Assembly (NCBI GenBank): GCA_022827095.1
Contig: JAJDTP010000006.1
Location: 38,817 to 102,816, forward strand
Length of the DNA: 64,000 nucleotides
Origin: Dehalococcoidia bacterium
GTDB taxonomy: Bacteria; Chloroflexota; Dehalococcoidia; Lucifugimonadales; UBA3495
Direction: 5' to 3'
Under the pieces are notes generated by a model, which did not search any database, was not told the DNA's origin, and saw only the letters and a program-made list of their open reading frames with translations. Position numbers and translations under genes: made by a program. This document shows, piece after piece, positions 55,742 to 64,000 of the stretch (positions are counted from its first letter, which is position 1; every line of letters starts with the position of its first letter).

Positions 55742-55963
55742 GTGGCTTCGGTCTTGGGGGAGAGGGGGCAGGTGGTGGACTACTGCGCCCAGGACGTGTG
55801 GGCCACCTTGGGGTTGGCCTTGGCCTCCGAGGACGCCGGACGGCTCGACTGGACCAGCCGCAGGGGCAACTCGATGCGCCTGGGTCTGGCCAAGGGAAGG
55901 CTGACGGTGCGGGAGTCCCTCTGTATCCCGGGTCCGGACAACTCTTGGATGACGAATCCCTGA
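55742..55963 (+). pseudogene. Fragment of an RNase H-like 3'-5' exonuclease domain
   Basis: 73 residues: ASVLGERGQVVDYCAQDVWA, TLGLALASEDAGRLDWTSRR and GRLTVRESLCIPGPDNSWMTNP. The words VVDYCxQDVxxTxxLaxxAxxxGrLdW match the end of predicted exonuclease domains of the PolB-like/YprB type (the YC-xDV motif carries a catalytic Asp). It lacks the front part. It runs directly into the next coding stretch, in another frame. Confidence 0.5.
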
Positions 55964-55970
55964 GTACGAC

Positions 55971-56936
55971 GTGGACTTCTTCGCATTCGCGGTGGAGGAG
56001 GGAACCGTCTACCAGGTCGCCGTTGAACTCGGAACGCTGGAGGATGCGTGGCTCGAACTCTACGGCCCGTTCCCGGACTATGAACTGGAGCACACCGCCT
56101 ACGCCTACGAGCAGGAGCAGACCGTCACCCTGCTCTGGCAGGCGCCGTACACGGATATGGTCTACGCCTCGGTGTACGGTGTGGGGACCGGTGACTACGC
56201 CTTTTCGGTCGATGCCGTAGACGTGGACGACGACCACGGCAACACCCACTGGACGGGCACGCCGCTCGCGTACGGCCACCGGATCACCACCGACCTGAAT
56301 TCGGGGAAGCGGGTCACCGTGCAAGGTGAACTCGAATTCATCGGCGATATCGACACCTTCCGGGTGGACGCCGACGCGGGAACGGTCTATGAACTGGCCG
56401 TCCACCTGGGTACCCTTCACGATTCCCTCGTCGTCATCGAGGACAACTACGACTGGGACATCGCTTACAACGATGACGACGGAGATGACCTGGGGTCTCT
56501 CGTCAGGTGGAGGTCAGAGGAGACCGGCCCCTACTTCATCAACGTGATGGGCTACGGCAGCGGAACCTATGAGGTCTCGTTTTCCGCGTGGAAGGATGAC
56601 CACAGGGATTCCAGCGAGACGGCGACCGCGCTGCAGGTAGGAGAGTACGCGAAATCCTACATCGATACCGGGGAAGACATTGACTACTTCGTTTTCGAGG
56701 CGGAGGAAGGCGTAAACTACCTGATCGAGACCGAGCTGGGCGACCTGACGGATAGCTCGCTCACTCTCTTCGACCGGAGGTGTGAGATAGACTACAACGA
56801 CGACTACCTCGACGACCTGGCTGCCCGGATCTACTGGGAGGCTCCGGCTTCCGGCACGTACTGGATCGCGGTGGAAGGCTGGGATACCGGCACCTACGGC
56901 ATCGTGGTCTGGTCGGGGGTCCAGCCGGAGCGCTAG
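55971..56936 (+). CDS. Secreted-type protein with repeated PPC (pre-peptidase C-terminal) domains, N-terminus probably lost
   Basis: 321 residues made of about three PPC beta-sandwich repeats: DVDFFAFAVEEGTVYQVAVE LGTLED; then DIDTFRVDADAGTVYELAVHLGTLHD; then DIDYFVFEAEEGVNYLIETELGDLTD. Each is followed by a D/N-rich turn and a SGTY-type strand. This domain is found in exported proteins, usually C-terminal to a peptidase. The frame opens at GTG 55971 with a stop just before it, and there is no signal peptide, so the true N-terminal part has probably been cut off by the break with the preceding fragment. It may not be expressed. Confidence 0.6.
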   Translation: MDFFAFAVEEGTVYQVAVELGTLEDAWLELYGPFPDYELEHTAYAYEQEQTVTLLWQAPYTDMVYASVYGVGTGDYAFSVDAVDVDDDHGNTHWTGTPLAYGHRITTDLNSGKRVTVQGELEFIGDIDTFRVDADAGTVYELAVHLGTLHDSLVVIEDNYDWDIAYNDDDGDDLGSLVRWRSEETGPYFINVMGYGSGTYEVSFSAWKDDHRDSSETATALQVGEYAKSYIDTGEDIDYFVFEAEEGVNYLIETELGDLTDSSLTLFDRRCEIDYNDDYLDDLAARIYWEAPASGTYWIAVEGWDTGTYGIVVWSGVQPER

Positions 56937-57304
56937 CGAGGGTGGCGTTGCGCCTGGAACCTTGGGGAATAATTGGCCCCGTGATAGACCGACCTCGGCT
57001 GGAGGAATTTCCAGCCGAACGGCAAACTGTTTCGGTTGCTTATAGGGGATAGCTCTGGACCGCACCGCTGCTTTTACTGGTTCGACGCGAATGCTCCCAA
57101 GGCCCGGCGACGAACCCGCTGGCGACTGTCTGGGGAAAGTAGAGACCCCCACTGTAATGGAAGGGGCCTTTGCACTGTCGTGGACCTGACTTAGCTCCTT
57201 GTCCAAACCGTCCATGAAATAGGCCCCAAACCGGGACGAATGGCACGAGTCCGGCAGTTCACCGGCACGTTACTGGCAACAACAGGTCGGAAGGATGACG
57301 CGTT
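56937..57304. other. Intergenic region, nothing recognised
   Basis: 368 bases between the PPC-domain gene and the convergent peptidase pseudogene. No gene, RNA or strong terminator was recognised. GACCCCCACTGTAATGGAAGGGGCC near 57145 is a weak imperfect hairpin. Confidence 0.5.
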
Positions 57305-59955
57305 CTAACCTCCCGGCGGGAAGTCGGGTGGTAGCCAGACCGGCAGGTCAGCGATTGAGTCCCGCGCTACCTTCGACGTTGGAACGCCCCACGCCTCGAA
57401 GAAAGGACCGAGGTTGCGACCCACCTGCCGCGAGAAGCGCACCAGCCACTGGTCGCGTTTTTCGTCGTCGCTCTTCGGGCGCGCAGCGTCCGGTAGGGAG
57501 CGGTACGTGGCGAACACCTGCCGGTAGGCGTCCCAGCCGAACTCTCTCTGCATCTGCGCGTACATGATCAGGGCCAAGAACGGCTCGCGCTTCCACAGCT
57601 CGAAGTCCGGGTTGTCGAAGTCATAAAGCGCCATCAGCTCTGACCAAGATTGATGGGAGCCGTGAAAGCGCTTACCGTCCATCGGTATTTCACACAGAAA
57701 ATCGTAGACGTAGAGGGTGAACAAGTTGACGGTCACTTCAACCGTGCCGTCAAACGTCCAGTCGCCCGCTTGGTGGTTGTGGCCCACCTCGTGGTAGAAG
57801 CCCCAGTTGCACTCCGAGCGCAGATGCTCTGCATTCACAAGGTTGGCCTGTTGGTCCAGGTGTGCCATCAGAGGATAGCCAGCGTGCATATACCCCACCG
57901 AAATCTGACGGTCAACGACGAATCGCTCTGGACTGGATCGTGCGGGTGAGGGCCATGCAGCCAGTTCCGCATTCAAATCAAGCGCGCGGTCCCATACTTC
58001 AGCCACGGCAGCCGGGTCGTCGAGGCCGCGTACTTCTGAGGAAGGGGTCGTGAGGATCATGTTCCGCCCAGCAATCTCCGCCCAGGGAGCAGGGGCATTC
58101 CTGATCTCGTCGCGCCAAGCGTCCGGGCCCGTCTCACCCAACACGAACAGGGGTGCTGCCACTGCACCCTTGATCTCGACAGTGACCCTTCCTAGTCCAG
58201 AGTCGTCTGGGGCTTCTAGGTAGATCAGCCCCCCGAACGCATTGGCTACCAAGGTCTCGGTCGCAACAATAGGAAAGCGGCGGCTGATCTCGGGCATTCG
58301 CTCCCACTCGGGGCGGCTCCAGATGCCGTCGCTATGAGCACCCACGCGCATGTGGAAACCGCCAGCTTCGGCGACCGCTGCCGGCACCGTAACGGTAACC
58401 AGTTCGCCCGGCGCGGCATATAGGCCGGTGGAGTGCCAGCGGGGCACGGCGGTATTAATGGTAAGGCTACGCATAAGGCGCGGAGCATCGGGGGGGACGG
58501 GACCAGGGAAGTCCATGGCCGCCGGGTGTGCGCTCACGGACTCAGGCGGAGTGTGGTTGTGCTCCAGCACGAAGAGCGTGGCGGCCAGCCGGGCGATTAC
58601 ATCAGCCTTGCCCACCGGCTGATCGGCTGAGAGCCAACGGCGCTCCCGTTCGACGCTATCTATCAGGACCCGTAGGCGCGGCGCGAGCAGCGTGTCGTCG
58701 GAAGAGAGGAATCGGGCGGTACGCACCAGACTGTCCAGAGCTTGGTCTATCTCTGGTTGGGTCAGCCTGCGGCTGCCATTCTCGTGCGCCTCCACAGCAT
58801 TGAGAGCCGTGCCTGTATGTGTCAGTTCAGGGAGCGGTCCATGAACCGTGTAGCCCGCCCGGGACGTGCGCTCAAGCCAGTCGTAGGCCCACTGGATCCC
58901 AACGTGCGCGAGCAATCGGTTGCCAGAGTAGTCATTGACGAGGTCCAGGTGCGGGTGCAGTTGTGCCCAACCTCAGCCTGTGGACGCTGTCACTAGACCG
59001 CCGCCTGCGCGCACGAAGTCCGACAGCGCCTTGAGTTCCAACTCGCTCTGATTCCAAATCTCCAGAGCCACGACATCGACCGACTCCAGCGATTCAGCCG
59101 TCAGCACCACTTCAACGGTATCGTACCCAGCCTCTATCAGATAGGCACGGAACTCGCGCGTGCTGGGCGCGCTTACGACACCGATGTGGGTACGTCCCGG
59201 AGCCCCGGCGCCGGCCGCCCAATGCAGTGCATTCGTCATCAGTCGCCCGGTATCCGCCGTATTTAGTGTGGCGCTTTCGAAGTAGCCGCCGTGTCCCAGA
59301 GCTACGAGGCGGCCTTCCTGCCAACGGCCCGCCGCGACGACGGGGGCGTGTGCGCTCCCGGCTCCCCCAACGATCACAGGGAAGGCCTCGGGACCATAGA
59401 CCAACAAGGGACCGGGTACACCCGGCGCGGAGATCTCGGCCACTCCATGGAGCAGCACGTCAAGGTCATCATTGGTTTCCTCCACTCTTGCAGGCCTCAG
59501 TGTGGGCGTGGGTGCCGGAGTTGGTGTGGCGTTGGCCTTGGCGTGGGTGCGGGAGTTGGCGTGGGTATGGGCGTCGACGTGAGAGTGGGGGTAGCCGTGA
59601 GCGCGGGAGTCGCCGTCGCCGTGGGAAACGCCTCCGTCGGCCCGGGTCTCTGTGTGGGCGGAGCAACCCGCGTCGGCGTCGGGGTGGGAACCGCTGTAGG
59701 CGAGGGAACGGCTGCCGGTGCGGAGGCGGGTGTCGCCGTTCCCGTGCGGTGGGTGCCGGTGGGGGTGATGATTCCCGGCGTGGGTTCGGGGGTGGGAGTG
59801 AGTGTCGGCGCCGGAGGCGACACGGCGGTAGCTGTCGGAGCCGTCGAGGTGGCAGGGGCATCCGTACAGCCCATGATGATCACCGAGGCTCCGATTAGAC
59901 AGGTGAACAGGAAAGCCGCGGATATGGCCTTCCTGTGCTTTCCCAGCCCCATCAT
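57305..59955 (-). pseudogene. M60-family (enhancin-like) metallopeptidase lipoprotein, interrupted
   Basis: Three parts in order. The N-terminus MMGLGKHRKAISAAFLFTCL (59955) leads to a lipobox (IIMGC) and a long TPTPTP linker; the frame is lost by about one base near 59500-59560. Then comes a GATase-like domain: VEETNDDLDVLLHGVAEISA, VVAAGRWQEGRLVALGHGGY, VVALEIWNQSELELKALSDF, VRAGGGLVTASTG. TGA at 58973-58975 follows. Then in the same frame come GWAQLHPHLDLVNDYSGNRL and the peptidase, with the zinc motif FYHEVGHNHQAGDWTFDGTV near 57790 (HExxH). M60 proteins of this build cleave mucin or glycoproteins. The TGA stands where the family has Trp (GGTGWGW). Two lesions mean a pseudogene, unless the sequence is in error. 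The 536-residue peptidase part alone is open. Confidence 0.75.
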
Positions 59956-59966
59956 ACTGCCTCACC

Positions 59967-60506
59967 TCATTGGGCGCCCATGGTCTCCAGAAGGCTGGCG
60001 AGGTCGTCGGCGTGCTCTTCCTCCATGGCAAGGATGCCTTCCAGCATGCGCCGGGTGGTGGGGTCCTTGTCGCCGATGTAGCGGATTATCTCGCCGTAGG
60101 AATCAATCGCCACCCTCTCGGCCACCAGGTCCTCGCGGATCATATCTACGAGGGTCTCGCCTTCGACATACTCCGAGTGGCTTCTGGTTGCCAGCCCCTC
60201 CGGAGAGAAGTTGGGCGCTCCTCCAAGCTGGACTATGCGGGCCGCCACCTGGTCGGCGTGGAGTTGTTCCTCATTGGCGTGCTGCAGGAACTCCTGCGCC
60301 ACGGATTGGGCATTGATGCCGCTGGCCATGTAGAAGTGCCGCTTGTACCGGAGGACGCAGACGATCTCGGTAGCCAGCACGTCGTTCAGGACCCGGATGA
60401 TGGTGTCCAGGTCGCCCTGATAGCCCTCGGTTACGGCACCTCGCTCAATGTGCTGCCGCGCACGGCTTCGTATTCTCTGAATGTCCGAAAGGAACTCTCC
60501 GGCCAT
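59967..60506 (-). CDS. Ferritin-like (bacterioferritin-type) protein
   Basis: 179 residues, four-helix bundle with a complete diiron pattern: VLATEIVCVLRYKRHFYMAS near residue 43 (E), FLQHANEEQLHADQVAARI near 73 (ExxH), REDLVAERVAIDSYGEIIRY near 123 (E) and MLEGILAMEEEHADDLASLL near 153 (ExxH). This resembles Bfr/DPS-like proteins of the ferritin-like DUF group; a heme-binding Met at the Bfr position cannot be confirmed. ATG 60506 has AGGAGG five to seven bases upstream. Lying 381 bases after katG on the same strand, it fits a peroxide and iron stress role. Confidence 0.82.
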   Translation of the reverse strand: MAGEFLSDIQRIRSRARQHIERGAVTEGYQGDLDTIIRVLNDVLATEIVCVLRYKRHFYMASGINAQSVAQEFLQHANEEQLHADQVAARIVQLGGAPNFSPEGLATRSHSEYVEGETLVDMIREDLVAERVAIDSYGEIIRYIGDKDPTTRRMLEGILAMEEEHADDLASLLETMGAQ

Positions 60507-60887
60507 ACTTCCTCCTGGTCTTCGGCTGATTCGGCTGCGGATTGCCCCCCTGGACCACGCGACGAACAGCGAGGCGACTCCACAGTAGCGGTGATGCCCG
60601 CCAAAGGCAACGCCCGTAACCATTTCCAGACCATTCTCAGGAACCTAGCATCCCCAGCCGGTGAACAGGTGTCCCAGACCCAGGTCTTCGGCCAAGTCCG
60701 ACAGCGCCATCATGCGCTGCGCGTTGGGCCGGCCCTGGCCTTCCCCTTCCAGTGCCACACGGTATGGGGATAGGAGAAAATTCCGTTGCCGGGGGTCGGC
60801 CCAACAACTGTTCCATCATTCCACCATCCGGTGCCGGGTCCACTATCCGGCCCGGCCGGCAGCTCCGGCCGGGGCCCGGCGGCAAGG
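60507..60887. other. Intergenic region between ferritin-like gene and katG
   Basis: 381 bases with no intact gene. On the minus strand about 60650-60770 reads VALEGEGQGRPNAQRMMALS then DLAEDLGLGHLFTGWGC and a stop. It looks like a real protein tail, but I do not recognise the family. It may be a relic. Confidence 0.4.
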
Positions 60888-63092
<2,205 letters not shown>

Positions 63093-63115
63093 GGGGGAAG
63101 CCTCCTTGCGTTAAA

Positions 63116-63130
63116 GTATAATCATTATAA
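63116..63130 (-). promoter_or_regulatory. PerR/Fur-type box 1 upstream of katG
   Basis: On the minus strand TTATAATGATTATAC, 14 of 15 positions of the PerR consensus TTATAATNATTATAA. It lies 24 bases before the katG start codon, where it would block transcription or initiation. Confidence 0.7.
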
Positions 63131-63149
63131 TATAATAAAAATTATTATT

Positions 63150-63164
63150 CAATAGTGATTATAC
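63150..63164 (-). promoter_or_regulatory. PerR/Fur-type box 2 upstream of katG
   Basis: On the minus strand GTATAATCACTATTG, about 11 of 14 informative positions. Its spacing to box 1 (34 bases centre to centre) is close to three helical turns. The whole 63116-63170 stretch is very AT-rich, and candidate TATAAT boxes overlap both sites. Confidence 0.45.
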
Positions 63165-63295
63165 ATTATCGCTTGCTCCAAGGGGGCTACCAATATGGTC
63201 GTGGTGATCACGAGTGCAGGGCCGGTGTTGACGGCGTTGTCGTGGGTGGCTCCCACCGTCGCCTTGGGGCCAGCGAAGGGTCGTAGGGCCCTCGG

Positions 63296-64000
63296 TCAGT
63301 TGTTGGGTCCCCTGTCAAGTCCGCACGCCGCCGCAGCCTCTTCCATCCCGGCGGAGTCTCCCTCCCAAGCGGCTCTCACCGCTTCCGCCATCTCCCCCGG
63401 TCCGCCCAGGACTTCCATCGGGCACCGCTGGTCAGCCCGTTCCTGTGGTCCTATCTCATTCATCCAGATGGACCGTTCCCACTCCTGGTCGTTCAGGCAC
63501 GCCGTTGTCGTGGTGGCTACCGCCGTGCTCGCGGCCATGGCCCTCCTGGCCCTCTCCGGGTCGTCCTCAAGGCCCGCGGTCATGACCTCCCGGGGGTCGA
63601 TGACGGCGAACGCCGCCCGGACGCAGTCAGAGGTCTCCAGGCTGAGCGGTTCGAGGCCGGGCATGATTCCTGACAGGAAGAGGCGAGCCAGGGTTTCGTC
63701 GCTGAGGCAACCGATGAGTCTGAGCATTTCATCCTTGGCTTCCTGGCTTGGCCACGCGCGCACCCGGTCCAGGGTTTCGGGTACGTCGCCGATACAGGCG
63801 AGCTCGGCTTGTGACAGGCTGGAAACCAGTGCCTGGGAGTCCTGGAGCCGGAGTGGGGCAAGCCTCCCGTCCGGCGGGGGAGTCGCCGTTGGTTCGGGGG
63901 GCGTCGAACTCGTGGGTGTCGGGGTGGCCGTGAGCGCAGGGATTGCAGCCCGGTCCTCCAGTTCCACTCCGCACTTCCGTTGCGCGGAAGCCAGGGCCAC
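63296..64000 (-). CDS. Lipoprotein-type protein of unknown function (5' end outside window)
   Basis: 234 visible residues, open to the right window edge on the minus strand. Pro/Thr-rich linker (TPTPTSSTPPEPTATPPPDG), then a helical conserved domain: LRLQDSQALVSSLSQAELACIG, GCLSDETLARLFLSG, SDCVRAAFAVIDPREVMTAG, ACLNDQEWERSIWMNEIGPQ and EVLGGPGEMAEAVRAAWEG. Cysteines recur (about six), suggesting disulphides in an exported protein. It is the same family as the frameshifted gene at 53330-54197, which shows the signal peptide this one must have further right. No named domain recognised. Confidence 0.7.
   Translation of the reverse strand: MALASAQRKCGVELEDRAAIPALTATPTPTSSTPPEPTATPPPDGRLAPLRLQDSQALVSSLSQAELACIGDVPETLDRVRAWPSQEAKDEMLRLIGCLSDETLARLFLSGIMPGLEPLSLETSDCVRAAFAVIDPREVMTAGLEDDPERARRAMAASTAVATTTTACLNDQEWERSIWMNEIGPQERADQRCPMEVLGGPGEMAEAVRAAWEGDSAGMEEAAAACGLDRGPNN

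Noticed and set aside
57305..59955. Genome-wide recoding of TGA as Trp, or selenocysteine insertion
   Set aside because: Normal genes in the window end in TGA (cobQ, cobU), no SECIS-like hairpin was seen after the TGA, and the same gene also has a frameshift, so decay or sequence error is simpler.

Overview
The window looks like a piece of a high-GC chromosome from an uncultured Chloroflexota, most plausibly Dehalococcoidia or the SAR202-like lineages. This is inferred from gene content, not from a tree. The supporting signs are a 23S rRNA gene standing apart from 16S and 5S (as in Dehalococcoides), many catabolic and oxidative families in single operons (enolase-superfamily, class III CoA-transferases, MmgE/PrpD, F420-type luciferase-like oxidoreductase, SolA-like flavoprotein), frequent TTG/GTG starts, and several genes with a -10 box so close to the start codon that they may be leaderless.

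Layout. 1-13 kb is mostly housekeeping: hpt (cut by the window edge) and gyrB on the minus strand, a NUDIX hydrolase, a PHP phosphoesterase, a DnaQ-DinG fusion helicase, two tandem OGG1-type DNA glycosylases (the second with a C-terminal zinc knuckle), then a minus-strand cobQ-cobU-pduX cobamide set. 12-18 kb holds a beta-propeller lipoprotein, an LprG-like lipoprotein followed by a 14-TM MFS transporter (a pairing like mycobacterial LprG-P55), an orphan PhnD-like binding protein and two PaREP1-like small proteins. 18-25.6 kb is a string of metabolic genes (hydroxyisobutyrate-dehydrogenase type, class IV aminotransferase, SMP-30, SolA, enolase superfamily) interleaved with Uma2 and DUF4058 genes and ending in a fluoride channel. 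25.6-33.7 kb carries dnaJ-prmA, a kinase-like protein with a PP2C phosphatase, and ino1-pimA-PI-phosphate synthase, which together predict phosphatidylinositol and PI-mannoside synthesis. 33.8-42.8 kb has a ferritin-VIT1 iron exporter, small oxidoreductase and NIPSNAP genes, two small membrane proteins, MmgE/PrpD, amt, MOSC and an enoyl-CoA hydratase.

43-46.15 kb is the 23S rRNA with its own promoter and an initiator tRNA behind it, with no 16S or 5S nearby. Directly after the tRNA terminator is a small AT-richer insert with a RusA-like nuclease, a nuclease-fold/antitoxin chimera and a RelE toxin. 48-51 kb has two overlapping CaiB/BaiF CoA-transferases and a YbjQ protein.

From about 51.2 kb to 60 kb the character changes. 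Most recognisable genes are broken: a polymerase tail, a DUF2442-XRE protein, a frameshifted lipoprotein, an IS110-like remnant, an exonuclease fragment, and an M60 peptidase lipoprotein with one stop and one frameshift. Scattered intact genes remain: DinB, a coiled-coil protein encoded by 42-bp repeats, DUF1883, a ferritin-like protein, and catalase-peroxidase katG behind two PerR-like boxes. This is either a decaying accessory region or a stretch of poorer sequence quality. Short palindromic and tandem repeats of several families sit in intergenic spaces throughout.
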